A DNA stretch of 64,000 nucleotides, taken from positions 1 to 64,000 of the forward strand of contig NZ_JAUKWH010000001.1 of the NCBI RefSeq assembly GCF_030504625.1, given 5' to 3'. This DNA comes from Neisseria sp. MVDL19-042950 (lineage in GTDB: Bacteria > Pseudomonadota > Gammaproteobacteria > Burkholderiales > Neisseriaceae). Position numbers and translations under genes: made by a program. The notes beneath the pieces are model-generated. The model saw only the letters and a program-made list of their open reading frames with translations, was not told where the DNA came from and made no database searches. The number at the start of each line of letters is the position of its first letter. Positions within the stretch are counted from its first letter, which is position 1. Positions 8,772-16,277 of the stretch are shown in pieces.

Positions 8772-9853
8772 ACCGCCGCTCCTTTCCGCACTTGCGCCGC
8801 CAACACGTCCAGCGCGTCCGCGCCCATGCCGTCAGGCTGCCAAATCTTGATACTGTCTAAGTCTTTCTGATATTTGCGCTGCAAAGCCCGCGCCGCATTT
8901 ATGCCCGTGCCGTTAGCATCGTTATCGGCAATAATCACAAGCTCGCGGATACCGTCGGGCAATACCAGCGATTGAATGCCGTGCGCCGAACCGCACGCCC
9001 ACATAGGCACACCCGATACATAACGCGCCGCAAAAGCCGTTTCTATGCCTTCGCACACGCCCAAAACGCCGTTTTCAGGCTCAAACAGCCGTATGGCCGC
9101 GCCCGTAAGGCTGCCCGCCCCTGCACTCCGCATTTTCTTAGCGGGCAGACGCTCGCGGGTTTTCGGGTCGAACAACGCCGCTTTCATGGGCAAATCGTTG
9201 TATGAGGCCGTCTGAAAATAAGTGATATGCAAGCCGCACGGCTTGCCCGCTATATCCTGAAACAGCCCTACCATTGCGGGGAAATGCCCCAATACCCGCC
9301 CATCGTGCCAATAACACAGCCGTTTATGCAGGCGCAGGCCGTCTGAAACGGGTAATTTTTCAGGCAGGGGAATCCCGCGCCCGTACAGATAATCGCCTAT
9401 GATGCCGTCCGTATCCCACGGCAGGGATTCAGCCCACAAAGTAAGCAGGCGTTCGATTCTTTTCTTGCCGTCCTGCTCATTATCGGCAGGCTTCGGCGGG
9501 ATTTTCGCCACGGCGGGGGCAATATGGCCGCCGTCCAAACCCAATACCACGGCCACGGCCTTAACCGCCTCCGCAAACGTATAGCCGTACACCAGCATCA
9601 GCAAATCAAAGCCGCTGCCCCCGTCGGGCGTGCAATGGTTGCAGATAAAACCACCGCCCTGTTTGTGGTCGGTAAAGCGGAAACGGTCTTTTCCCCCGCA
9701 TGACGGGCAGGGCTGGTGTTTGCGGGTATCGGTGTAGTTTTCCGGCACACCCAAAGCCCGCAGGATTTCAGGCCAACGCCCCCGCGCCGCTTCTTTCACA
9801 TCGGCAAGGCGGTAAGACGGCCTGTTTTGATGGTTTTCTGTTGATTTAGTCAT
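8768..9853 (-). CDS. Zinc-ribbon/Toprim DNA primase of the mobile element
   Basis: A 361-residue P4-type primase. The zinc ribbon uses Cys49, Cys52, Cys71 and Cys74. The Toprim domain has Glu268 (CEGIETA) and the Asp310/Asp312 pair (IIADND), which bind catalytic metal. It would synthesise primers for replication of the element. Translation starts after AAGAAAGGC and is coupled to the DUF927 helicase. Several DUS lie inside the gene, so the element is well adapted to neisserial transformation. Confidence 0.88.
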   Translation of the reverse strand: MTKSTENHQNRPSYRLADVKEAARGRWPEILRALGVPENYTDTRKHQPCPSCGGKDRFRFTDHKQGGGFICNHCTPDGGSGFDLLMLVYGYTFAEAVKAVAVVLGLDGGHIAPAVAKIPPKPADNEQDGKKRIERLLTLWAESLPWDTDGIIGDYLYGRGIPLPEKLPVSDGLRLHKRLCYWHDGRVLGHFPAMVGLFQDIAGKPCGLHITYFQTASYNDLPMKAALFDPKTRERLPAKKMRSAGAGSLTGAAIRLFEPENGVLGVCEGIETAFAARYVSGVPMWACGSAHGIQSLVLPDGIRELVIIADNDANGTGINAARALQRKYQKDLDSIKIWQPDGMGADALDVLAAQVRKGAAV

Positions 9854-9971
9854 AATTTTGCCTTTCTTAAGGCTGAAAGCCCCCTACCTAGTGCGTAAAA
9901 CATGCGCTAGGGGCTTAAATCTGCAAAATTAGGGGGGGGTAATGATTGGATAATGGGGTAGGTATCTGAAA

Positions 9972-10019
9972 GCGGAAATGCGCTTAAAACGCAAAATAGG
10001 CGCATTTACGCATTTCCGC
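9972..10019. repeat. Inverted repeat upstream of the primase gene
   Basis: Perfect 11-bp arms GCGGAAATGCG (9972-9982) and CGCATTTCCGC (10009-10019), with a second nested GCGCATT pairing. Another short dyad (AGCCCC and GGGGCT around TAGTGCG and CGCTA) lies at about 9887-9915. Together they fill the 180-base gap before the primase. They could be a terminator or a site controlling replication genes. Confidence 0.45.
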
Positions 10020-10033
10020 ATCTTCAGACGGCC

Positions 10034-10198
10034 TTATCCGCCGCCACGGCACAAACACACCGCCCATTTGCCGCTTGCAAGCTGTATCAGGCATAAACGG
10101 CTGTAAGCGGCATCATTAGCAAGGCTTGCCGCATAACGGGCGGCTTCGTCTGCCGTTTCTGCTTCGTGCAGGCTGGATAGAACGCAGATAGTCATCAT
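10034..10198 (-). CDS. Small hypothetical protein, 54 residues
   Basis: Begins MMTICVLSSLHEAETADEAA and ends in CLCRGGG. It has a strong ribosome-binding site (GGAGGTGCGCC) and an ATGA overlap with the preceding gene, so translation is well supported despite the length. The composition suggests a short helix followed by a strand pair with two cysteines. The function is unknown. It is the last gene of the small-gene chain before the replication genes. Confidence 0.55.
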   Translation of the reverse strand: MMTICVLSSLHEAETADEAARYAASLANDAAYSRLCLIQLASGKWAVCLCRGGG

Positions 10199-10416
10199 GG
10201 CGCACCTCCGTTAAGGCCGTCTGAAACGCTTTCAGGCGCATCAAAGGCTATGCCCCGCTGGTGTTGCTCATGAATACGGAATACCAGCCATTGACTGCCG
10301 TCTTTCAACATGCCGAACCTAACCGCCGGATAGCAGTCGGTAAGGCCGTCTAAGGCTTGGCAGGCGGCTGTAAAGCCCGCATGGGCATGATGGGGCGTGA
10401 TATACAGTGGATTCAT
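10195..10416 (-). CDS. Small hypothetical protein, 73 residues
   Basis: A 73-residue protein with a central strand pattern (QWLVFRIHEQH) and a histidine-rich N-terminus (ITPHHAHAGF). It starts eleven bases after the S24-like gene, behind a GGGGGTGGG purine run, and overlaps the next gene by ATGA. I do not recognise a family. A DUS sits near its 3' end. Position in the chain suggests a regulatory or accessory role in the element. Confidence 0.55.
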   Translation of the reverse strand: MNPLYITPHHAHAGFTAACQALDGLTDCYPAVRFGMLKDGSQWLVFRIHEQHQRGIAFDAPESVSDGLNGGAP

Positions 10417-10427
10417 TGCCCACCCCC

Positions 10428-10799
10428 TTACAGTTCGTGCAGGCGGTAAAGCCGTTTTACCCGCCCCAAAAAGGCCACATCATCGGGCTTGGCTATATCG
10501 GATTGATAAAGCTCATTGTCGCAAATCAGATGAAACCCTTTCGGGGAACGGGCAACACGGCGCAAAATCGGCTCGTCGATACCGCGTACCATAACCAAAT
10601 ACACGCCGCAGCCTTGATAGCTTTCACACGGCAAAAGGCCGACAACATCGCTTTTCAGAATCGCAGGCTTCATACAGTCCGATTCAGGCCGGTACATCAC
10701 CAAATCCAAGCCGCCAAAATCGCCCATGCCGTGAAAAATCTGCTTCTCTTGCTGATTGCTTTGATGGTTTTCGTATAAACGGATAGCTTGAGAATTCAT
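10428..10799 (-). CDS. LexA/S24-fold protein without DNA-binding domain
   Basis: A 123-residue protein whose residues 38-120 follow the peptidase S24 core: the DCMKP motif at 41-45, then VYLVMVRG, PILRRV, ICDNELY and a final FLGRVKRLYRL. In LexA and phage repressors the first motif is DSMEP with the nucleophilic serine. Here Cys42 takes its place. The general-base lysine position is occupied by Arg80. There is no N-terminal helix-turn-helix. It may be an inactive sensor or decoy, or a protease with altered chemistry. It starts two bases after the preceding stop, behind GGGGAAG. Confidence 0.6.
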   Translation of the reverse strand: MNSQAIRLYENHQSNQQEKQIFHGMGDFGGLDLVMYRPESDCMKPAILKSDVVGLLPCESYQGCGVYLVMVRGIDEPILRRVARSPKGFHLICDNELYQSDIAKPDDVAFLGRVKRLYRLHEL

Positions 10800-10801
10800 A
10801 A

Positions 10802-11353
10802 TTACACTTCCCCGCTAATCACATTGCACACCGTCCAGCGCGTGCCGTTTTGCACGATATTGAAGCGGTAGTCGTTGCTGTTGGAAGCCGTCAGGCGGTC
10901 GATAAAGCGGCCTGCATCGGCCAAAGAATCAAAAGAACGGATAGAACGGGAAATAAGCGGGCGTGAATAGCCCTTACGGATTTTACGCATGATATGTACC
11001 TTTTCACGTTGGTTTTTAATGCCCCGTTTCACGCTGTCAAACGTGAGGGCGGGGAACAAAAGGAACGGGTTGACAGACTGGACAACGTGTTTCCAGCAGG
11101 CGTAAAGCCTCCCGTTCCCCTGTTCCCCGTAGGAAAAGGTACAGCAAGGGAATGCAGACGTAAAAACGCCGCCCGATAAGGGATAACGGCGGCTTGTCTG
11201 CCACGTTGTATTAGGGCTGTCAAACCCTGCCGCTTGATTGAAAGCAGCGGATTCATTTTGCAACCGTCTGATTAAAACGTCAAGCAGGATACGGCGGTTT
11301 ACGCCCATATCGACCGAAAATGCTTGATATGTTGATAAAAACTGCATTAACAT
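10802..11353 (-). CDS. Element-encoded hypothetical protein, possibly Ash/Icd-like region
   Basis: The 183-codon frame has an excellent ribosome-binding site (AAAGGAAACATT), so the start is supported. Its middle part (residues 50-115) has the unusual Cys-, Phe- and Pro-rich composition of proteins annotated as Ash or Icd-like in P4/P1 elements. Some of those overlap structured antisense RNA. The last 62 residues (from an internal ATG at 10990 with its own AAAAGG) look like a normal compact domain, starting MRKIRKGYSRPLISR. That shorter product may be the main or only stable protein. Confidence 0.5.
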   Translation of the reverse strand: MLMQFLSTYQAFSVDMGVNRRILLDVLIRRLQNESAAFNQAAGFDSPNTTWQTSRRYPLSGGVFTSAFPCCTFSYGEQGNGRLYACWKHVVQSVNPFLLFPALTFDSVKRGIKNQREKVHIMRKIRKGYSRPLISRSIRSFDSLADAGRFIDRLTASNSNDYRFNIVQNGTRWTVCNVISGEV

Positions 11354-11374
11354 AATGTTTCCTTTGAATCACAA

Positions 11375-11473
11375 TCAAAGTTTTCCAAGCCGTTTTTGGC
11401 TACCCCCTAACCAAGCCGCCTTGCCTGTTTCAGGTTTGGCGGTTTTGGTTTTCATGGCTGCCACGGCACTCAT
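11375..11473 (-). CDS. Very small hypothetical protein, 32 residues
   Basis: A Lys/Ala-rich peptide (MSAVAAMKTKTAKPETGKAA, then a basic tail). It overlaps the preceding stop by ATGA, like other junctions in this chain. It is followed by the ribosome-binding site of the next gene. Evidence is limited to position and coupling, and no family is recognised. Confidence 0.35.
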   Translation of the reverse strand: MSAVAAMKTKTAKPETGKAAWLGGSQKRLGKL

Positions 11474-12069
11474 TGCACAATCCCTTGATGAGAAAGCATA
11501 GGCCGCTTGTGTTTCAGGCATTGGGCGATTTCCTTAAAAAAATCCGCAAGCTGTTTATCAAACACGGTTTGCTCACACCAGCCGTGATGCACCAGTGATA
11601 CGCCTTTTTGCGTCATTTCCACCGCCAACACTTCAAATTGCGCCCACGACATTGCCGCTAAATATTCACGGTCTCGAAAAAGCAGCGAAGCAATACGGCT
11701 GATTAATTCCAACTGCACTTTTTCAGGCGCAAACGCTCCATCAGCGATAAAACCGATACTGCTCTTACTTTGTTTGTTGCCCGCCGCTTCGATATACAGC
11801 CATTCACGCGCCGCGACTAATGATTCCGAATCGGTTACACGGTCAACCCGTATAGCGGTAGGCAAATGCCCGTATGGGTCGGCAAAAAAGGAAAGAAAGC
11901 GCGTTTGGCCACCATTTAGCCGTTTAAACCCTTCACGGTTATCATCAGGCGCACCACAGCGCACAACATACATCAAGTCATCAGGTTCTTTTGCACAGCC
12001 CGCCGATACACGCGCTACATAAACCGTCAAAAAATCATCTAAATCGCCCAACTGCATAGCGTTTTTCAT
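11470..12069 (-). CDS. Hypothetical protein of the mobile element, 199 residues
   Basis: A soluble protein of mixed composition with no signal peptide or membrane segment. I do not recognise a family. It starts in an ATGA overlap with the stop of alpA and is therefore probably co-translated with it. Notable segments are an N-terminal acidic LGDLDDFL and a C-terminal helical FFKEIAQCLKHK. Given its place between the regulator and the replication genes it may be an early-function gene of the element. Confidence 0.6.
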   Translation of the reverse strand: MKNAMQLGDLDDFLTVYVARVSAGCAKEPDDLMYVVRCGAPDDNREGFKRLNGGQTRFLSFFADPYGHLPTAIRVDRVTDSESLVAAREWLYIEAAGNKQSKSSIGFIADGAFAPEKVQLELISRIASLLFRDREYLAAMSWAQFEVLAVEMTQKGVSLVHHGWCEQTVFDKQLADFFKEIAQCLKHKRPMLSHQGIVQ

Positions 12070-12293
12070 GCCTTCGCCCCTTGCTGGTGTTGTTTTCGGC
12101 TCGCAGAAATGCGCTTATCAATCCATGCCTGTATCTCTTGCTCAATCCAAGCCACCGAATTACTTGCAATACGAACGGGGCGGGGAAATTCAGGGTCATA
12201 ACGGGCATCTTTTGGGTTCATCTTGCAGTAAATGGAGCTCCGACTTAATGCCGTTGCTTTTTGTACATCGCGCAATTTAATTAAAGTTTTCAT
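12066..12293 (-). CDS. AlpA-family transcriptional regulator
   Basis: A 75-residue winged-helix regulator. The recognition region reads LRDVQKATALSRSSIY, followed by FPRPVRIASNSVAW and EIQAWIDKRI, the canonical AlpA/excisionase pattern. In P4-like and CP4-57 elements AlpA activates integrase or excision functions. The start is set by GGAG eight bases upstream. A longer in-frame reading to 12377 lacks a ribosome-binding site and is rejected. The 3' end overlaps the next gene. Confidence 0.8.
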   Translation of the reverse strand: MKTLIKLRDVQKATALSRSSIYCKMNPKDARYDPEFPRPVRIASNSVAWIEQEIQAWIDKRISASRKQHQQGAKA

Positions 12294-12429
12294 GTATAAA
12301 ACTCCAATAAAAAAAGCCGCACGGGGCGGCAGAAATGAAAAAAGCCCGCATGAAAACACGCAGGCCGCTAAAAACAATTTAAAAATATTAATTTATATAC
12401 AGAAAATCCGTTATTTCAAAACTTAATCA

Positions 12430-12591
12430 TTACGGCGAATCCGCCGTTTCTATTGCGTCCATATCCCGCTTAAACTTCCATGCTTCAACATCCGAACGTC
12501 TCCACATATATTTTTTACCGCCAATCGGAACAGACGCAGGAAAGCAGGCAGGGAATAGCCTTGTTTTGCCGTTGTGTAGGTATTTACACAA
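12430..12591 (-). pseudogene. Truncated AlpA/excisionase-like HTH fragment
   Basis: The minus strand encodes YLHNGKTRLFPACFPASVP, then IGGKKYMWRRSDVEAWK, closely following the second half of an AlpA/Xis winged helix (FPxxVxIGGxxxWRRSDVEAW). The N-terminal helices are missing. A stop precedes the fragment, and the only possible start is a TTG directly after a terminator hairpin, without a ribosome-binding site. Either it is a decayed second regulator or it uses an unusual start. A different 61-codon frame covers the same DNA but shows no protein-like features. Confidence 0.45.
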
Positions 12592-12618
12592 AACAAAACC
12601 GACTCAATCAAGTCGGTT
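12588..12618 (-). terminator. Intrinsic terminator inside the element's regulatory region
   Basis: AACCGACT and AGTCGGTT form an 8-bp stem with a six-base loop, followed on the minus strand by TTTTGTTTTG. It lies about 45-70 bases after a strong leftward promoter and before the AlpA-like genes. It would therefore yield a short RNA or attenuate the operon. Confidence 0.6.
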
Positions 12619-12666
12619 GCATTTCTGTATTGCATCGCATGGACGCAAAAATAACAGCTTTCCTGA

Positions 12667-12695
12667 ATTACATATTAAAAGTTACACGGTGTCAA
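12667..12695 (-). promoter_or_regulatory. Strong leftward promoter with overlapping dyad
   Basis: TTGACA, a 17-base spacer and TGTAAT on the minus strand. TTGACACCGTGTAA around the -35 box is a near-palindrome, a likely operator. The predicted start is near 12660. It lies between the integrase stop and the regulator genes and points toward alpA and the replication genes. Confidence 0.6.
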
Positions 12696-12721
12696 GAAAT
12701 TTACAGTATTCCATACTGTTC

Positions 12722-13939
12722 TTAGCCAATACTGTTCTTAACCAACCCCCGCGCTTCATCATAGCGGGCGCGTAAATAATCCGAATACCATTGCATCATT
12801 TCGCGCCGCTCGGCCATATAGTCCGTGCGGTTATAGGCGGCTCTGATTTTGTTATCGTCGATATGGGCTAACTGCCGTTCGATTGCGTCGGGGTTATAGC
12901 CCTGTTCGTTTAGTAGGCTGCTAGCAAGGCTTCGGAATCCGTGCGGTGTCGCAATGCCTTTATAGCCCATATTGTTAATGATTTTGCCCGCCGTGTTTTC
13001 GCTGATATGGCCGTCTATGGCGGTGCGGCTGGGGAATAGAAACGGGCTGTGCCCCGTTATGGCGTGCAGTTCTTTCAGTAGCTCAAGCGGCCAATCTGCC
13101 AGCGGGATAACGTGCGGTCGGGGGCGTTTCATGCGCTCTGCCGGTATCGTCCATATTTTCTTATCAAAGTCGATTTCCTGCCATTTGCCGCCGCGTATTT
13201 CGGTATTGCGGGCAAAGCAAAGCATGATCAGCATCACACATATACGGTTTTGTTGGTGTGTATCGGCCAATATCAAACGGCGGTAAAACTCCGTCAGTTG
13301 TTCACGGGGCAGGGCGGGCATGTGTGCCGCTTCTTTTTTCGGTAAATAGCCGACAAGCGGGGCGGCTGGGTTGCCGTCTGTCAGTTCCAGCAAGGCGGCA
13401 TGGTTGAAAACGCTGCCTATCCATTGCCTGATTTTTTCCGCCGTTTCCAATGCGCCCCGCGCGGCGATATGCTCGATTACGGCCTTAATATCGCTTACCC
13501 GCAGTTCTTTAATCGAGCGGTTGCCGATATGTGGGAAAACGTCCGATTCAAAATACTGCATGATACGGGCGGCGTGTTTCTCTTTCCAGCGGGGCAGGTT
13601 CTTGGTGTGTCATTGCTTCGTTACCGCTGCAAAGGTATTCAGTAGGGCGGCTTGCCGCTCTTGTTTGGCCTGTTGCTTGGCTTGGCTGGGATTAATACCT
13701 TTTGCCAAGTTATTTCGAGCTTGCTGGTGTTGTTCCCTTGCTTCAGCCAAGCCTATATCGGGGTATTTGCCGATTCTCAGTGATTGCTGTTTGCCGTCAA
13801 AGCGATAGTTATAAACAAAATATTTTGTTCCGCCGCGTGAAACGGCGTTGACTACCAAGGAAAGCCCGCCGCCATCGGATAAGGTTTGTTTTTTATCGAT
13901 CGGTTTGATGCGTTTTATTTGCAAGTCGTTTAGCGGCAT
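12722..13939 (-). pseudogene. int: P4-type tyrosine integrase interrupted by an in-frame TGA
   Basis: Read through, this is a 405-codon integrase of normal length: an N-terminal DUF4102-type domain (MPLNDLQIKRIKP), a core-binding domain and a catalytic domain with Arg244, His333, Arg336, His359 and Tyr369. Codon 110 is TGA (13610-13612 on the plus strand), in frame, between VTKQ and HTKNLPRW. Related integrases have tryptophan here, so TGG to TGA is the simplest cause. The second half begins with ATG at 13561 but has no ribosome-binding site. At the 3' end a 16-bp duplication (ATACTGTTCTTA at 12713 and 12729) alters the last codons. The gene is next to tRNA-Leu, its integration target. Confidence 0.85.
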
Positions 13940-13948
13940 AGCGGTTAT

Positions 13949-14053
13949 GTTGGTGCTTTGGATATTGAGTGAAGTACCCGTGTTATGGGGATTTTAAAAG
14001 AAATGTTGGTGCTTTTTCCGCCATCTTGCCATGTACCCAACAAAAGCACCAAC
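13949..14053. repeat. Three 12-bp boxes, candidate integrase arm sites (right)
   Basis: GTTGGTGCTTTG at 13949-13960, GTTGGTGCTTTT at 14005-14016 and the inverted AAAAGCACCAAC at 14042-14053. They match the tandem pair at the other end of the element. The first lies ten bases upstream of the integrase start, so binding there could also repress integrase transcription. Confidence 0.6.
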
Positions 14054-14055
14054 AT

Positions 14056-14241
14056 TTTTTTGTTGATTTAGTAAGATGGGTGTAGATTGATGTAGATAAC
14101 AAAGGTCGTCTGAAACAGCTCTTTATCAGTTTGAAAGCCTTGATAGGTTTGGTTTTTTGTGTATTTGGGTAGATGGGTATAGATGTAAAAAAACAGCCCG
14201 TAAAGGCTGTTGTTTTTTGAGTTTGGTGCGGAAGGAGAGAC
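14056..14241. repeat. Right long direct repeat / attachment end in tRNA-Leu
   Basis: Nearly identical to 4712-4893. It includes an internal hairpin (AACAGCCCGTAAAGGCTGTT) common to both copies and the uptake-sequence variant AGGTCGTCTGAA. It runs into the 3' end of tRNA-Leu, the integration site. The tRNA is complete on this side. Confidence 0.8.
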
Positions 14242-14308
14242 TCGAACTCTCACACCTTGCGGCGCTGGAACCTAAATCCAGTGCGTCTACCAATTTCGCC
14301 ACTTCCGC
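14224..14308 (-). tRNA. tRNA-Leu (anticodon TAG)
   Basis: An 85-nt class II tRNA with encoded CCA. The anticodon loop TTTAGGT sits between CTGGA and TCCAG stems. The D-loop (GGCGAAATTGGTAGACGC) and a short variable arm match bacterial leucine tRNAs. The 3' part lies in the attachment repeat of the mobile element, and the tRNA remains intact. Confidence 0.96.
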
Positions 14309-14471
14309 TGTAGGCAAGTGTATTATTATACTGGAAGTAGAGTGAAATGCAAGATTATCGTTACTTGAAAAACGGTATAATGGGCTTCATTTAGATGCTT
14401 GATACAGGCCGTCTGAATAGTTTTCAGGCGGCTTCAATGTATTAGAGATGTTTTCGGAAAGAAGAAAGATT

Positions 14472-15143
14472 ATGCCCGTTTTGTTGATTCAGGATTATTT
14501 GCAGACGCAAGGACTGCGTTTGCCGAGAGATGAAGTGCGTGTTGCTTATTTAGCCACTCAGGCAGTGATTAATATCGGTAATGCGTCAATAGACCGTTCG
14601 GTCTTATGGTATATCAACGACGAAGTGGTTTTATCGGAATATATAGAGCAAAATTCTGAAAATGAAGCTTTATTAAAAAAGATTTTTATGGCTTTAGATT
14701 CGGTATTCAGCCGTAATCAAAATGTTCAAAGTGTGGCAATTTATGCTTTGATGTCGTCTGAAAACAATGAGCCTTATTTGTTACGTTTGGTGCAGCAAGG
14801 GAAAGGGATTGAGCAGAAGGTTCCAGTAAATGAAGAAAATGGCTGTTTCTATCTGCCCGCGCGGACAGCGCAAACGGGATGGTTGAATATCGTAGATGAT
14901 GTGGCGCACTGGCAGGAGCAGGAGGAGCTGCAAGGCTCGCATCATACGCGTAGTCAGAGTCAAATTTCACTGCCGATATGTACAGAAAGTGGTGCAGTTT
15001 TAGGCGTGCTACATGCGGAATATGCCGATAAAACAGCGGTAAATGAAGCTGCACAAATAGATTGGGTGGCGTTGTCGTTGGCTTTAATCGAGCCTATGAA
15101 GGCTTTGTTGAAATACGAATCACAGGAAGAAAAAAATGACTAA
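14472..15143 (+). CDS. GAF-like domain protein upstream of ribA
   Basis: A 223-residue soluble protein. Residues 30-210 alternate helices and strands in the manner of a GAF sensor domain ([38 protein letters not shown]). I chose the second ATG because GGAAAGAAGAAAG precedes it; the ATG at 14448 has no ribosome-binding site. The 3' end overlaps ribA by eight bases, so the two are co-translated. Ligand and role are unknown. It could modulate riboflavin synthesis, but only proximity suggests this. Confidence 0.6.
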   Translation: MPVLLIQDYLQTQGLRLPRDEVRVAYLATQAVINIGNASIDRSVLWYINDEVVLSEYIEQNSENEALLKKIFMALDSVFSRNQNVQSVAIYALMSSENNEPYLLRLVQQGKGIEQKVPVNEENGCFYLPARTAQTGWLNIVDDVAHWQEQEELQGSHHTRSQSQISLPICTESGAVLGVLHAEYADKTAVNEAAQIDWVALSLALIEPMKALLKYESQEEKND

Positions 15144-15726
15144 ACCGGTTAAATTTATTGCCGCCTGCCGCCTGCCAACTGAATGGGGAGTGTTTACATT
15201 ACATGGTTTTGAAGAAGTATCCGGAGGGCAAGAACATGTCGCTTTGGTAATGGGGGATATTACGGATGGGGCACCGGTTTTGGCGCGAGTGCATTCCGAG
15301 TGCCTTACCGGTGATGCATTGTTTTCGCAAAAATGTGATTGCGGTCCGCAACTTCAGGCTGCTATGCAAGTTATTCAAAAAGCAGGGCGGGGTGTGATTG
15401 TGTATTTGAGACAAGAAGGGCGGGGGATCGGATTGATCAACAAAATCCGCGCATATCAACTGCAAGATCAGGGGTTGGATACTGTGGAAGCTAATGTAGC
15501 ATTGGGGTTGCCTGTGGATGCACGGGATTTCACATTGGCCAAGCATATTTTTGAGCATTTGGGTGTGAGGGAAATTAATCTTTTAACCAATAATCCTGAA
15601 AAAGTTCAAGTGCTTACAGATGCCGGTATTAAAATTGTGAACCGTGTACCGTTACAGGTCGGTGAAAATGCTGAAAATGAGCGGTACTTGAATACAAAAG
15701 CAGAAAAATTGGGACATTGGTTTTAA
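15136..15726 (+). CDS. ribA: GTP cyclohydrolase II
   Basis: Catalyses the first step of riboflavin synthesis, opening the GTP ring and releasing formate and pyrophosphate. The 196-residue protein has the three zinc-binding cysteines in [15 protein letters not shown] and the catalytic region [11 protein letters not shown]. The length matches stand-alone RibA. Translation starts after GGAAGAAAAA, inside the upstream GAF-like gene. No other riboflavin gene is adjacent. Confidence 0.96.
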   Translation: MTKPVKFIAACRLPTEWGVFTLHGFEEVSGGQEHVALVMGDITDGAPVLARVHSECLTGDALFSQKCDCGPQLQAAMQVIQKAGRGVIVYLRQEGRGIGLINKIRAYQLQDQGLDTVEANVALGLPVDARDFTLAKHIFEHLGVREINLLTNNPEKVQVLTDAGIKIVNRVPLQVGENAENERYLNTKAEKLGHWF

Positions 15727-15853
15727 AGTGGAGGTTATTTGGAATTAATTGCATTTAAATTTCAGATATTTATTGAATATTGCAAAAACAGGTAATAAAA
15801 AAAACTTGCATGAAATTCGGAAATTTGATTTAATCACGTTTTCGCAACGATAC

Positions 15854-15929
15854 GGGTGATTAGCTCAGTTGGTAGAGCGTCTGCCTTACAAGCAGAATGT
15901 CGGCGGTTCGACTCCGTCATCACCCACCA
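15854..15929 (+). tRNA. tRNA-Val (anticodon TAC)
   Basis: A 76-nt cloverleaf with GGGTGAT/ATCACCC acceptor stem, anticodon loop CTTACAA and encoded CCA. It is followed after 12 bases by tRNA-Asp, an arrangement common in bacteria. Confidence 0.97.
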
Positions 15930-15941
15930 AGTTTCTTGTGC

Positions 15942-16018
15942 GGAGTGGTAGTTCAGTTGGTTAGAATACCGGCCTGTCACGCCGGGGGTCGCGGGTTCGA
16001 GCCCCGTCCACTCCGCCA
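15942..16018 (+). tRNA. tRNA-Asp (anticodon GTC)
   Basis: A 77-nt cloverleaf with GGAGTGG/CCACTCC acceptor stem, anticodon loop CTGTCAC and encoded CCA. It shares a transcript with tRNA-Val and is followed by an intrinsic terminator. Confidence 0.97.
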
Positions 16019-16027
16019 ACTCAAATA

Positions 16028-16057
16028 AAAAAGCACCGATGATTTCGGTGCTTTTTT
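16028..16057 (+). terminator. Terminator of the tRNA-Val/tRNA-Asp unit
   Basis: AAGCACCGA and TCGGTGCTT form a stem with a five-base loop, followed by a T run. From 16058 to 16277 the DNA is AT-rich leader of the next gene with no further gene seen. Confidence 0.85.
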
Positions 16058-16277
16058 GCGTTTTTTAAAATATAACTGTTTGATTCCCATATATTTAAAA
16101 TTATTTAGTTAGATTTGTTGCAAAATTGATATATAAAGATTGAAAAAATAACGATATTTGTTAATGACGTTTGTTTTGTTGGGATTTTAGTTTAAAATTC
16201 GTACAATTTTGTTATGAAATGTAATGCAAGGGCGGTTAAGCCACTTGCCCACTTAAATCCACAATAAAGGGGATGTT

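Noticed and set aside
12450-12635. 61-codon minus-strand frame between integrase and alpA
   Set aside because: It spans a terminator hairpin, and another frame over the same DNA has a much clearer AlpA-like signature.
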